64,000 bases of DNA from Sphingomonas morindae (GTDB taxonomy: Bacteria; Pseudomonadota; Alphaproteobacteria; Sphingomonadales; Sphingomonadaceae), in NCBI RefSeq assembly GCF_023822065.1, contig NZ_CP084931.1:372001-436000 (forward strand), in the 5' to 3' direction. The translations under genes and the position numbers were made by a program. Of the stretch, positions 16,867 to 25,399 are shown in pieces (the first letter of the stretch is position 1; every line of letters begins with the position of its first letter). The notes under the pieces were generated by a model, which made no database searches, was not told where the DNA came from, and was given only the letters and a program-made list of their open reading frames with translations.

Positions 16867-18243
16867 ATGATTCCCAAGATCCTGCACTTCATCTGGGTGG
16901 GCGACGAGAGCAAGCGTCCGGACAATTGCATCCAGACCTGGGTGCGGCAGCACCGCGACTGGGATATCCGGTTGTGGGGCAATGAGGAATTGGCGGGAGA
17001 CCCGTGGGTGAACCGGGCGCACATGGCCGCCATGGCGCCGCGCGAGCTGAACGGCGTCGCCGACATGATGCGCTGGGAGATCCTCCACGCCCATGGCGGC
17101 ATCGTGCTGGATGCGGACAGCATCTGCCTGCGCCCGCTCGATCCCGCACTGCTCGATTGCCCCGCCTTCGCCTGCTGGGAAAGCGAGATCGCGCGGCCGG
17201 GGCTGATCGCCGCCGGCTATTTCGGCTGCGAACCCGGCAATCCCTTTGTCGCGCAGATCATCGAGGATATCGCCGCCGCGCCGAGCGTGGTCCACGACAT
17301 GGCGTGGAAAACGGTCGGCCCGCAGCGGCTCACCGATGCCTATCGCACGCATCGCTACACGCCGCTGCGCATCTATCCGAGCCATTATTTCATCCCCGAG
17401 CATTTCACCGGCATCGCCTATGAAGGAAGCGATCCCGTCTATGCGCATCAGCTCTGGGGTTCGACCCGGCGCGCCTATGACGTGATCCACCAGCATGATC
17501 TCGGCGCCGTCGCGCCGGTTTCCGCGCCGGCCGAGGCCGCGCCCGTGGCGACGTCGCCCGACGCCGCGCCGGCGGAAACCGTGGCCGAGGCGGTGGCGGC
17601 GCCGGCGCCGGCGCCCCGCGCCTCCCCGCTCGAGGCCGCGCATGCCCCCTATTTCGTCCAGCGCGTCGAAGTGGATGACAGCCTCGCCCGGGTCAATCGC
17701 GTGGAGGTCTTCCGCCAGATCTGCGCGGGCAAGCGCGTGCTCCATATCGGGTGCGCGGACTGGCCGATCACCGATCCGGCGACCTCGCTGCACCTCGCGC
17801 TGGAGCCGCATTGCGCGCTGCTCGACGGATTCGACGTGCATGAGGAGGCGCTGGCGCAGCTCGCCCCGCTCACCAAGGGGCGCCTCTTCTCACGGATCGA
17901 GCAGATCGCGGACCGCTACGATGTCGTGCTCGTGCCCGAAGTGATGGAGCATGTGCCCGATGTGCCGACCTTTCTCGGCCAGCTCGAGGCGATCGACGCG
18001 GAGCTTTTCTTCCTCACCGTGCCGGACGCCTTCCAGTGCGGCAATCGCCACTTCGATTATCTTTCCGACAGCAAGACCTTTGTCGAGGTGGTGCATCCCG
18101 ACCATAATGTCTGGTACACGCCCTACACCTTCGCCAACTCGGTCCGGAAATATAGCGGCTTCAATGTCGAGAAGCTGTGGTTCTTCAACGGCATCTCGCT
18201 GCTCGCCCTGCTCTCCAAGCCGCGGCTGGCGCTGGCCGCCTGA
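16867..18243 (+). CDS. Glycosyltransferase (GT32-like, DXD) fused to a class I methyltransferase
   Basis: A 458-residue two-domain enzyme. Residues 1 to about 205 are a DXD-sugar-binding glycosyltransferase of the GT32/capsular type: MIPKILHFIWVG at the start, ADMMRWEILHAHGGIVLDAD with the metal-binding D-x-D, and a C-terminal YAHQLWGSTRR. Residues 215-260 are a flexible Ala/Pro linker. The rest is a SAM-dependent methyltransferase-like domain with motif I KRVLHIGCADWPI, then YDVVLVPEVMEHV, but the motif I is less glycine-rich (HIGCADW rather than GxGxG), so its activity is uncertain. It probably adds and modifies a sugar on a cell-surface polysaccharide or a glycolipid. No other glycan-biosynthesis gene is near, so the acceptor is unknown. 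A GGGAGG ribosome-binding site precedes the ATG. No signal peptide; cytoplasmic. Confidence 0.82.
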   Translation: MIPKILHFIWVGDESKRPDNCIQTWVRQHRDWDIRLWGNEELAGDPWVNRAHMAAMAPRELNGVADMMRWEILHAHGGIVLDADSICLRPLDPALLDCPAFACWESEIARPGLIAAGYFGCEPGNPFVAQIIEDIAAAPSVVHDMAWKTVGPQRLTDAYRTHRYTPLRIYPSHYFIPEHFTGIAYEGSDPVYAHQLWGSTRRAYDVIHQHDLGAVAPVSAPAEAAPVATSPDAAPAETVAEAVAAPAPAPRASPLEAAHAPYFVQRVEVDDSLARVNRVEVFRQICAGKRVLHIGCADWPITDPATSLHLALEPHCALLDGFDVHEEALAQLAPLTKGRLFSRIEQIADRYDVVLVPEVMEHVPDVPTFLGQLEAIDAELFFLTVPDAFQCGNRHFDYLSDSKTFVEVVHPDHNVWYTPYTFANSVRKYSGFNVEKLWFFNGISLLALLSKPRLALAA

Positions 18244-18252
18244 GCCGGCTCA
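18241..18252. repeat. 12-bp palindrome joining the stop codons of two convergent genes
   Basis: TGAGCCGGCTCA is perfectly self-complementary. Its first three bases are the stop of the glycosyltransferase-methyltransferase gene and its last three, read on the other strand, are the stop of the GH27 gene. It continues into a further GAGCCGG copy. There is no T-run. Confidence 0.5.
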
Positions 18253-19593
18253 GCCGAGCCGGTACAGGCCGGCGCCGTGCGGCGGGAGGTGCGCCTCCAG
18301 CCGCCCGGCGGCGGGCGGCAGCATGGCGCCGCTCCACAGATCGCGGACCGGCTGCGGCCCGTCCAGTCCGAGCGCGGCGAGCGGAAGCCCGACGGTGCGC
18401 GCCGTCTTGCCGGTGTTGAACAGGCCGACATAGCGGCCGCTCCCCGCGTCGGGCCGGGCGGACCAGATGCGCGTCTCGTCCTCCACGAAATGGGGCCGGT
18501 TGTCGCTGCTCGCCTGGTTGACCGCGAGCACCGCGCGGTTGGTGAGCAGGGCCAGCGTCGCGGCGTCGAGATGGCGCAGATCGCCGCCCATGATCAGCGG
18601 CGAGCGGGTGATCGCCCACAGGCTCATCAGCGTCTTCTGCTCGTCGGGCGTGAAGCGGCTGTCGCGCGCGCCGAGCGCGAGCCGACCGAGCGGCAGCATG
18701 TCCGCATCGGGCCAGGCGCCGGGCGCGCGCCACGGCGTCCAATTTTCGAGCCGCGTGAACTGCGCCTCGAGCATCGGCCATTCGTCCCAGAAATCGTCGC
18801 TGATCCGCCACATCTGCGCGAACCGGCGGACATGATCGCCCCGCAGCACCGGCGTCTCGCCCGGCGAGAGGCTGAGCGTGATCGGCCGGCCCGAGGCGCG
18901 GATCGCCTTGTGCGCCGCCTCGATCTCGGGCGCGTGCGCATCATAGGGGCGGCTCATATCGTCCATCTTGACGAAATCCACGCCCCAGCCGGCATAGAGC
19001 GCGAAGACGCTGTCATAATAGGCCTGGGCACCGGGCTTGCGCATGTCCACGCCGAACATGTCCGGGTTCCACGGACAGCGGCTGTCGGTGTCGGCGATGT
19101 CGGCGGCGCGATAGGGCGTGCCCAGCACCGGCAGGTTGCGCTTCACCGCCAGCCGGGGAATGCCGCGCATCAGATGAATGCCGAAGCGCATCCCCATGGC
19201 GTGGATATCGGCCGCCAGCGGCGCGAAGCCCTTGCCGCCGGCGCTAGATGGAAAGCGGTTGGGCGCGGGCAGCAGCCGGCCAAAGCCGTCCATCGCCGGC
19301 ACGGGATTGGGCGTATAGGCGTAGCTCGAGGCTTCGGGCTCGTACCACTGGATGTCGATGGTGAAGATCGAATAGCCGAACGGCAGCAGCTTGGCGCGCA
19401 TGATCGCGGCGGTCTCGCGCGCCTGCGCCTCGGTGATGGTGGTGCCGAAGCTGTTCCAGCTGTTCCAACCCATCGGCGGGGTGGGGGCGAGCGCCGCGCC
19501 CGGCGCCGGGGCGCCCGCGCGGACGGCGGCGGGCAGCGCGGCGGCCGCCGCCAGCATGGCGCGACGATCGATGCGCATGGCGCCGCCCGCCAT
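18250..19593 (-). CDS. Glycoside hydrolase family 27 alpha-galactosidase-type enzyme
   Basis: A 447-residue exported GH27 enzyme. The fold starts with the family signature PPMGWNSWNSFG (about 39-50). The nucleophile is the first aspartate of VDFVKMDDM (Asp211), and the acid/base lies in WRISDDFWDEW (about Asp266/267), both in the positions expected for a retaining (beta/alpha)8 alpha-galactosidase; a C-terminal beta domain follows. The N-terminus carries a twin-arginine-like IDRRAMLAAAAALPAAVRA sequence. The ATG at 19593 overlaps the stop of the GH43 gene in a TAATG, so translation is likely coupled; an ATG five codons later (19578) is the alternative. As third gene of a TBDR-GH43-GH27 operon it probably removes terminal alpha-galactose (or beta-L-arabinopyranose, known for some GH27 members) from arabinan or arabinogalactan fragments in the periplasm. 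Confidence 0.9.
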   Translation of the reverse strand: MAGGAMRIDRRAMLAAAAALPAAVRAGAPAPGAALAPTPPMGWNSWNSFGTTITEAQARETAAIMRAKLLPFGYSIFTIDIQWYEPEASSYAYTPNPVPAMDGFGRLLPAPNRFPSSAGGKGFAPLAADIHAMGMRFGIHLMRGIPRLAVKRNLPVLGTPYRAADIADTDSRCPWNPDMFGVDMRKPGAQAYYDSVFALYAGWGVDFVKMDDMSRPYDAHAPEIEAAHKAIRASGRPITLSLSPGETPVLRGDHVRRFAQMWRISDDFWDEWPMLEAQFTRLENWTPWRAPGAWPDADMLPLGRLALGARDSRFTPDEQKTLMSLWAITRSPLIMGGDLRHLDAATLALLTNRAVLAVNQASSDNRPHFVEDETRIWSARPDAGSGRYVGLFNTGKTARTVGLPLAALGLDGPQPVRDLWSGAMLPPAAGRLEAHLPPHGAGLYRLG

Positions 19594-20630
19594 TAATCCA
19601 CCGCCTCGGGCCAGCCATCGGCGGTCCAGCGCACCGGCGAGATGCGCAGCGTCGGCGCCCCGTGCGCCGCCTTGTCATAGGCGTGGTAGACCAGATAGTC
19701 GCGGCCATCGGCATCGTGCAGAAAGCCGTTATGCCCCGGCCCGCGGAAGCGCTGCTGCTCGCGCAAATCGCCGCGCAGTATCACGGTGCCTCCGCCCTCC
19801 AGCATGCGGCTGCCATCCTTGCCGAGATAGGGCCCGGTCACAAGGCGCGCGCGGCCGACCACGGTGTAATAGGTGCTGTTCACGCCCTTGCAGCAATAAT
19901 CATAGGAGGCGAACAGATAATAATAGTCGCCATGCCGGATCAGGAACGGCGCCTCGATCGGATCGGGCGCGCCCGCCGGCACCGGACGCCGCGCCAGCGC
20001 GATCGGCGGCGCGGCCGGATCGCGCGGCTTGCCGGTCTGACCATCGAGCGCGAACAGCTTGATGCCCGACCAGAAACTGCCGAGCGCCAGCCAGTGGCGT
20101 CCCGAAGCGTCCTCGATATGCGCGGGATCGATGGCGTTGAAATCGTCCGCCGGGGTGGATTGCACCGCCAGCCCCTCGTCGCGCCAGCCATAGCCGGGCT
20201 TGGCGGGATCGAGCGTGGGGCTGGTCATCAGACCGATCGCGGAGCGGTTCGAACCGAAGCTCGAAACGGCATAATAGAGGTGCCAGCGGCCATTCCAGAA
20301 GGAGAGGTCGGGCGCCCACATGCTCTTGGCGTCGGGAATGGCGCGCACCGCCCAGCCGGGCAGCGTGACCGCCGGCGGCGCTACCGTCCAGCGGCGCAGA
20401 TCGGGCGAGCGCCGGCCCGACAGGATCTGCCCGCCGGCGCCGCCCAGGCCGGTGCCGAACACATAATAAGTGGAGCCCTCGCGCACCAGCACGGGATCGT
20501 GAACGGGCGCGATCGCGCCGCTGAGCACGCTGTTGATCGGGCCGCTCTCGGCGGGCCCGGCAAGCGCGGGCGCCGCCGCCGCCGCGAGCAACGCCGCCAG
20601 CCCCGCGCCCCTGCGGATCGCGCCCGCCAC
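19593..20630 (-). CDS. Glycoside hydrolase family 43 arabinanase-type enzyme
   Basis: A 345-residue exported GH43 five-bladed propeller enzyme. After a signal peptide (GLAALLAAAAAPALAG) the three catalytic acids are visible: the base in PVHDPVLVR (Asp45), the pKa modulator in NAIDPAHIED (Asp168) and the acid in PIEAPFLI (Glu226). The spacing and the APDLSFWNGRWHLYY and DYYYLFASYDYCCKG segments resemble endo-1,5-alpha-L-arabinanases rather than beta-xylosidases. It would cut the alpha-1,5 arabinan backbone, feeding oligosaccharides to the TBDR encoded just upstream. Its start lies two bases after the TBDR stop region and its stop overlaps the GH27 start, so the three genes form one tight operon. 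No arabinose catabolic or transport gene is in the window. Confidence 0.9.
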   Translation of the reverse strand: MAGAIRRGAGLAALLAAAAAPALAGPAESGPINSVLSGAIAPVHDPVLVREGSTYYVFGTGLGGAGGQILSGRRSPDLRRWTVAPPAVTLPGWAVRAIPDAKSMWAPDLSFWNGRWHLYYAVSSFGSNRSAIGLMTSPTLDPAKPGYGWRDEGLAVQSTPADDFNAIDPAHIEDASGRHWLALGSFWSGIKLFALDGQTGKPRDPAAPPIALARRPVPAGAPDPIEAPFLIRHGDYYYLFASYDYCCKGVNSTYYTVVGRARLVTGPYLGKDGSRMLEGGGTVILRGDLREQQRFRGPGHNGFLHDADGRDYLVYHAYDKAAHGAPTLRISPVRWTADGWPEAVD

Positions 20631-20632
20631 GA

Positions 20633-23374
20633 TCAGAACTTGAACCGCGCGCCGAACTCGAAGGTCCGGTCATAGGTGCGCGTGTCGCGCGGCGTGGTGG
20701 AATAGACGCCGGTGGCGCTGTTCAGCCCCTTGAACTCGTCGTGATAGACGCGGTCCGTCAGGTTGGTGGCGTCGAAGGTGATGGTGGCGAAGGGGGTGAT
20801 GGCATAGTTGACCGACAGATCGAGCTGTCCGGTCGGCCGTGCGACCACGCTGCCCGCCTGGAGACCGCCCGAATTATAGGCCGCCGCGAAGCTCGACCGC
20901 CAATTCCAGGCCAGTCGCGCCGAGACGCCGTATTTCTCGTAGATCGCCACCGCATTGTACGAATATTTGGACACGTTGACGAGCCGCTGCTTGCCGCCGT
21001 TGATGGGATCGTCGTTGCGGCCGATGATGTAGGTGCCGTTCAGCTGCGCGCCCAGCCCGCTCAGCGGCCCCGGCAGGAAATCGAAGAATTGCTGATAGGC
21101 GAGTTCGAGCCCTTTCAGCGTGCCGTCCACGCCGCGCGGACGGCTGACCAGCGCGGTCTGCCCCTGATAGGGCTCGATCGCCGAATAGACCTGAATATAG
21201 CCCTTGATCGTCTTGTAGAATCCCGCCGCCGTCAGGCTGGTGGTGGGGGTGAGATACCATTCCAGCGAGGCGTCGTAATTGTCCGCTTTGATCGGGCCCA
21301 GGCCGGGATTGCCGCCCGATCCGGTATAGGCGGTGCCGGTGCCGCCCGTGACGCCGTTGCTGGCATAGCCGACCAGCGGGTTGAGATCGGAGAAGTTCGG
21401 CCGCGTCAGCGTCTTGGCATAGGCGAGGCGGAACTGGAGCTTGCCGGTGAGCTTGGCGCGCAGCGTCGCGCTCGGCAGCGCGTTCAGATAATTCTCCCGG
21501 CTGGACACGCCATTGCCCTCGAGATCCTCGACGGTGTTGACGACACGCACGCCCGCCACGCCATCCACCGCGATGCCGCCGATATCGAAGCGATAGCCGG
21601 CCTGGCCGTAGAAGGCATAGGTCTTCTCGCTGTCGAAAAAGGCGAGATTGGGATCGAACGGCCGGTCCCCCGCCGGCTGCGAGAAGATGCCGCGGATCTG
21701 ATCGGCGTGGCTCAGCAGATAATCCGCGTCGGACAGAGCGAAGCGGTCGATGCCCGCTCGGCCCTGGACGAGATCGCCCGGCGACAGCGTGGCGAGCCCG
21801 TCCACGCTGCTGAGCAGCACCGGATTGGTGATGCCGATCGGGGTGGACACCGTCGCCTGCGATTCCGCGCGGCGATCGGTATAGCGCACGCCGAACTTGA
21901 AGTTGGAGAGCAGGCCGCCATCGAAGCTGTGCGTCACATCGGCGCGATAGGCCCATTGCCGGCTGGTTTCGAGCGAGTGGTTGTCGAACAGCGTGCGCAG
22001 CGTGAAGTTGGCGGGATTGGTAAGATCGACCCCGCCGATGTTGATCAGCGGCGTACCGTTATTGTCGAAATTGTAGCTTGCCGTCGGCGCGTTGAACGAG
22101 GTGTCGACGATCAGGTTGCGGTTCGGCAGCTTGCTGTGGTTGTACACGATCTCGGCGGTGATCACGTCATGCTCGCCGGGGTTCCACTTGGCGCCCACAT
22201 CGCCCTGGATCGTCGTCGTCTTGTTCTGGTAGGCCTGCATGCTGGACAGGGTATAGGCGTTGGTTTCCGTCACGCCGTTGGCCAGGGCCGGATAGGCATC
22301 ATAGGTGGTGACGTTGGTCACCACGCCCGTCTTGGGCAGGCCCACGAAGAAGTTCGTGTCGATCCGGTTCTTATATTGCGTATAGAGGCCGTCGGCATAG
22401 AATTCGAGATTGTCCGCCGGCTTCCACTGGAGCGATCCGTTGAAGGCGAGCCGCTGCCGCTGCCCCACCGTGTAGAGGCCGCCCACCGTATCGGGAATGC
22501 CGATGCCCTGCCCCGCGCTGTTGCCGAAGGGCGGCGTGGTGAGGCAGGCGCCGGTCGGTCCGGTCACGCAGTTGGAGATGAAGTCGAACGCCGTGTCGTC
22601 GCGGTAGATGCGCCGATTGAAGGAGAAGCCGGCGAGCGCGCCGAATTCGCCCAGCCCGGTCTGCCAGCGGTCGCTCACCAGCGCATTGGCCAGCCCGCTC
22701 CACTTTTTGGACTGATCGGAATAGACCGCGCGGCCGCCGCCCGCGATCTGCAGGCCGTTGAAATCGAACGGGCGCCGCAGCCGCACATCGATCACGCCGA
22801 CGACGCCGCCCTCGACGATGTCGGGCGTCGCCGTCTTGTACACGTCGACGCCGGCGATCAGCTCGGCGGGAATGTCCTGAAGCGCGATGCCGCGCGCCGC
22901 GCCGGTAAAGGCCTCGCGTCCGTTGAGGAGCGTGGCGGCGTTGGGCAGGCCGCGCACCAGCACCGCCGTCGCCTCGCCGCCGCCGCGGATGATCTGCACG
23001 CCCGTCACGCGCTGGAGCGCGTCGGACACGGTGTTGTCGGGCAGCTTGCCGATATCCTCGGCGACAATCGAGTCGACGATCTGCGGCGCCTGGCGCTTGA
23101 TCGTCGCGGCCGAGGAAAGGCTGGCGCGCAGGCCGGTGACGATGATCTCGTTGCTGCCGGCGGCGGGATCGGCCGCAACCTGGCTGTCGAGCGGCGCGGC
23201 GGCGCCCGGCACCGGCGCGGCGCTGTCCGCCGGGCTTTGCTGCCGCGCGGGCGTGGTCAGCTGGGTCGCGCCCGGCGCGCCGGCGACGCTGGCGTTCGGA
23301 TCCTGCTGGGCGAGAGCGGGCGTGGCGACGGCGATGGCAAGCGCGGACACGGCCGCGAGAGCATGGCGCTTCAT
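20633..23374 (-). CDS. TonB-dependent receptor, arabinan/galactoside locus
   Basis: A 913-residue outer-membrane receptor. Signal peptide MKRHALAAVSALAIAVATPALAQ; a low-complexity segment; the plug domain starts at about residue 75 with NEIIVTGLRASLSS and contains LPDNTVSDALQRVTGVQI; a 22-strand barrel follows, ending with the phenylalanine-terminated FEFGARFKF needed for outer-membrane assembly. There is no N-terminal STN signalling domain, so it does not report to an ECF/FecR pair. It is of the large sphingomonad/Xanthomonas sub-group used for uptake of plant oligosaccharides. It leads the operon with GH43 and GH27, which points to arabino-oligosaccharides. A good GGGAGG ribosome-binding site precedes the ATG at 23374, with a small hairpin upstream of it. 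Confidence 0.93.
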   Translation of the reverse strand: MKRHALAAVSALAIAVATPALAQQDPNASVAGAPGATQLTTPARQQSPADSAAPVPGAAAPLDSQVAADPAAGSNEIIVTGLRASLSSAATIKRQAPQIVDSIVAEDIGKLPDNTVSDALQRVTGVQIIRGGGEATAVLVRGLPNAATLLNGREAFTGAARGIALQDIPAELIAGVDVYKTATPDIVEGGVVGVIDVRLRRPFDFNGLQIAGGGRAVYSDQSKKWSGLANALVSDRWQTGLGEFGALAGFSFNRRIYRDDTAFDFISNCVTGPTGACLTTPPFGNSAGQGIGIPDTVGGLYTVGQRQRLAFNGSLQWKPADNLEFYADGLYTQYKNRIDTNFFVGLPKTGVVTNVTTYDAYPALANGVTETNAYTLSSMQAYQNKTTTIQGDVGAKWNPGEHDVITAEIVYNHSKLPNRNLIVDTSFNAPTASYNFDNNGTPLINIGGVDLTNPANFTLRTLFDNHSLETSRQWAYRADVTHSFDGGLLSNFKFGVRYTDRRAESQATVSTPIGITNPVLLSSVDGLATLSPGDLVQGRAGIDRFALSDADYLLSHADQIRGIFSQPAGDRPFDPNLAFFDSEKTYAFYGQAGYRFDIGGIAVDGVAGVRVVNTVEDLEGNGVSSRENYLNALPSATLRAKLTGKLQFRLAYAKTLTRPNFSDLNPLVGYASNGVTGGTGTAYTGSGGNPGLGPIKADNYDASLEWYLTPTTSLTAAGFYKTIKGYIQVYSAIEPYQGQTALVSRPRGVDGTLKGLELAYQQFFDFLPGPLSGLGAQLNGTYIIGRNDDPINGGKQRLVNVSKYSYNAVAIYEKYGVSARLAWNWRSSFAAAYNSGGLQAGSVVARPTGQLDLSVNYAITPFATITFDATNLTDRVYHDEFKGLNSATGVYSTTPRDTRTYDRTFEFGARFKF

Positions 23375-23776
23375 GCGAGAACCTCCCCTGTGCGCGACGG
23401 GTTCAATCCCGTGCTTTCAAAACTCGTACAATTGAATATCGCCGCTTCGCGCGGCTTGCAACGGCTTTGTAGCCTTGCCTTGCAGATCCGCGCCGCCGCC
23501 GGATCGCCTTGCGTTCGGTCACGGAAAGCCGATCCAAATCAGCCCGGCCCGGCGCACAAGTCGGGCGCGAGCCGGCCGCACCCGCCCGCAGCGAAGCCCC
23601 CGCGTTTCGGCCTCCGAATTGTCCAACAAGTCTGCGGGATCGGCAGTCGGCAGCCGGACACGGACCCTCTCCTCCCGCCGGCCTCGGGGTTCTTCCGTGT
23701 CCGTTTCTTGGCGTTATGCACGCTCGCCGCACGGCGAGGCCGGGTGGCGCCGGTGGCGGGCGGCTGCGCCCGCGGC
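23375..23776 (-). promoter_or_regulatory. Intergenic region upstream of the arabinan-locus TBDR
   Basis: About 400 bases without a supported gene. A candidate promoter reads toward the TBDR: TTGCAA at 23456-23461, a 17-base spacer, then TATTCA at 23438-23433; this is a moderate match only. A half-site TTGTAC overlaps the downstream side. I see no LacI-type ANCGNT palindrome here, unlike the region at 34.7 kb. Confidence 0.3.
23397..23412 (-). repeat. Leader hairpin just upstream of the TBDR ribosome-binding site
   Basis: ACGGG-attgaa-CCCGT on the TBDR strand is a perfect 5-bp stem with a 6-base loop ending about eight bases before the GGGAGG site. It could affect translation start. The loop resembles a tRNA T-loop by chance but has one base too few. 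Confidence 0.3.
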
Positions 23777-24724
23777 TCAGCGCGGCGGCGGGCTGGCCTG
23801 GGACGCGGCGGGCGTCGGGGCGGCCGCCGGAGCGGTGATCGCGCGCCGCACCTGCGCCGCGATATAGTCCATCTGGCCCGTGCCCGTCGCGTTCGCGTCG
23901 CTGCGGTACAGGCCGTTCAGATAGGCGCGGTCGAACGCCGTGAGCCCCTCCGGCGCGGGTTGCCGGGTGAAGAGCGACAGGATCGAAGGAACGCCCTGCG
24001 GCGCGCCGTCCGGGCTGAGCTGGGCGAGCGACACCAGCGCGAGATAATCGGCGAGTTGCTGATATTGGATGCCGTCGAGCCGGCGCGTGTCGACGAGGAT
24101 GGTCTCGCGGATCAGCCGTGTCTGCGTGCTGGCGATGAGCCGCGAGCCGCCATCGAACCGCGCCGTCTGGGTGATGCCGTGCCCGCCCGAGCCCATGCCG
24201 CTGTCCGAGACCGGAGTGCCGAACTGGCCGGTGAAATCGGAGAGGCCGATCCACCGCACCGCATCGTGGCTGCGGCGCACCTGATCGAGCACCGCGCGAT
24301 CATCGGCCGAGACCAGCCCCTGACGCTTGATCCGCAATCGGTCGATCAGCTTGGTCGGATCGTTGGAGGCGAGGATGAAGATGGAGGGCGCGCAGCCCGG
24401 CCCCCCGACGCGCAGCGCCAGCCCGCGCGCGATCACGCCGATGCGATCGGCGACGAACTGCGCCGCATCCTTGGGCAGGCCCGCCACCAGCACGCAGATA
24501 TCGCCCGCCCAGCGCGCATATTGGCTTTCGAACCCACCCGTCTCGGTCGGCCGCGATAGCGCGCGCACCGCATGGTCGATCTCGCCCGCCGTCAGGCGAT
24601 GCGCCTGCACGATGATCTCGGCGGGTTCCTGCTTCGGCGGCGGCGGCGATGGCGGCGCCGCGCGCGCAGGGGCCAGCGCCAGCGCCGAGGCGAGCGCGAC
24701 CAGGATCGTGCGACCGGCTTTCAT
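23777..24724 (-). CDS. Secreted protein of unknown function
   Basis: A 315-residue protein with a signal peptide (MKAGRTILVALASALALAPARA) and a Pro/Ala-rich end that may be disordered. The body starts after EPAEIIVQAHRLTAGEIDHA and holds YARWAGDICVLVAGLPKDAA and a conserved-looking GITQTARFDGGSRLIASTQT. The stretch EIIVQA is reminiscent of the TonB-box region of TBDRs, but no plug or barrel follows. I do not recognise a catalytic motif. A GTG at 24739 would add five residues, but the ATG at 24724 follows a GAGAGGA ribosome-binding site and is preferred. It lies downstream of no clear operon partner; the next gene upstream on the other strand starts 177 bases away. Confidence 0.75.
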   Translation of the reverse strand: MKAGRTILVALASALALAPARAAPPSPPPPKQEPAEIIVQAHRLTAGEIDHAVRALSRPTETGGFESQYARWAGDICVLVAGLPKDAAQFVADRIGVIARGLALRVGGPGCAPSIFILASNDPTKLIDRLRIKRQGLVSADDRAVLDQVRRSHDAVRWIGLSDFTGQFGTPVSDSGMGSGGHGITQTARFDGGSRLIASTQTRLIRETILVDTRRLDGIQYQQLADYLALVSLAQLSPDGAPQGVPSILSLFTRQPAPEGLTAFDRAYLNGLYRSDANATGTGQMDYIAAQVRRAITAPAAAPTPAASQASPPPR

Positions 24725-24901
24725 CCCGTCCTCTCCCACGCGCAGCTACGACACAGCCGCTTGATGGTACGGGAGAAAATGCGTTGCACAACAGGATTAT
24801 CAGCCATTGCGGCGCGACCGCGCGCGGCGCGCGACGGGCCTGCTTCGCTCCCGTTCATCCGGCGCGGGCTAGGCGGGGGCAGGAGTGTCAGGAGTATCGT
24901 C

Positions 24902-25324
24902 ATGCGTTTCGTCCCGATTGCCGCGCTGGCCGGACTGGTCGCCACCGCCGCCACCGCCAGCGTCGACACCACGCCGCCGCCGGGCGGCGTCTACCGGCTC
25001 AAGCCCGGCCTCTATGTCGCGCAGGGGACGCCGTGCAGCGATCCGCCCAATGCTGCGATCCGCAGCTATGACGGGCGCGGCCTGTCGACGCCGCACAGCC
25101 ATGCGTGCCGCGTGCGCATTCTCGCGCGCCACGGCCAGCGCTTCACCGTGGCGCAGACCTGCCTCGATACCGGCACGGGGCCCGGCGCGCGCTTCGTCGA
25201 GCGGCAGGAGGTGACGGTGCCCGATGCGCTGACCGTTTCGATCCGCACGCGCGGGCCCGCGACGACGTACCGTTATTGCCCGATCGATCAGCTGCCCGCC
25301 AGCCTGCGCCCGTCGACGCGCTGA
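24902..25324 (+). CDS. Small secreted protein of unknown function
   Basis: A 140-residue exported protein: signal peptide MRFVPIAALAGLVATAATAS, then a compact domain with four cysteines in the mature part (GTPCSDPP, HACRVRIL, AQTCLDTG, YRYCPIDQ), enough for two disulfide bonds. The pattern suggests a small periplasmic fold; no family is recognised. The start is set by an AGGAGT ribosome-binding site six to seven bases upstream of the ATG. The open frame extends upstream but without a signal peptide. Confidence 0.7.
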   Translation: MRFVPIAALAGLVATAATASVDTTPPPGGVYRLKPGLYVAQGTPCSDPPNAAIRSYDGRGLSTPHSHACRVRILARHGQRFTVAQTCLDTGTGPGARFVERQEVTVPDALTVSIRTRGPATTYRYCPIDQLPASLRPSTR

Positions 25325-25399
25325 TCGCGGCGCCGCCCCGTGCGCGAGGGAGCCCAAGCGCCTGATAAATGTTAGTGCCGCCACAGGGGAGGCACCAGC

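Noticed and set aside
23397-23412. Possible tRNA T-arm (GGGTTCAATCCC)
   Set aside because: The loop has six bases instead of seven and no acceptor, D or anticodon arm fits around it.
20741-24559. A very long plus-strand open frame opposite the arabinan TBDR
   Set aside because: Low-complexity Arg/Ala/Gly/Glu composition and no family motif; the TBDR on the other strand is certain. A similar frame at 31421-34639 was rejected for the same reason.
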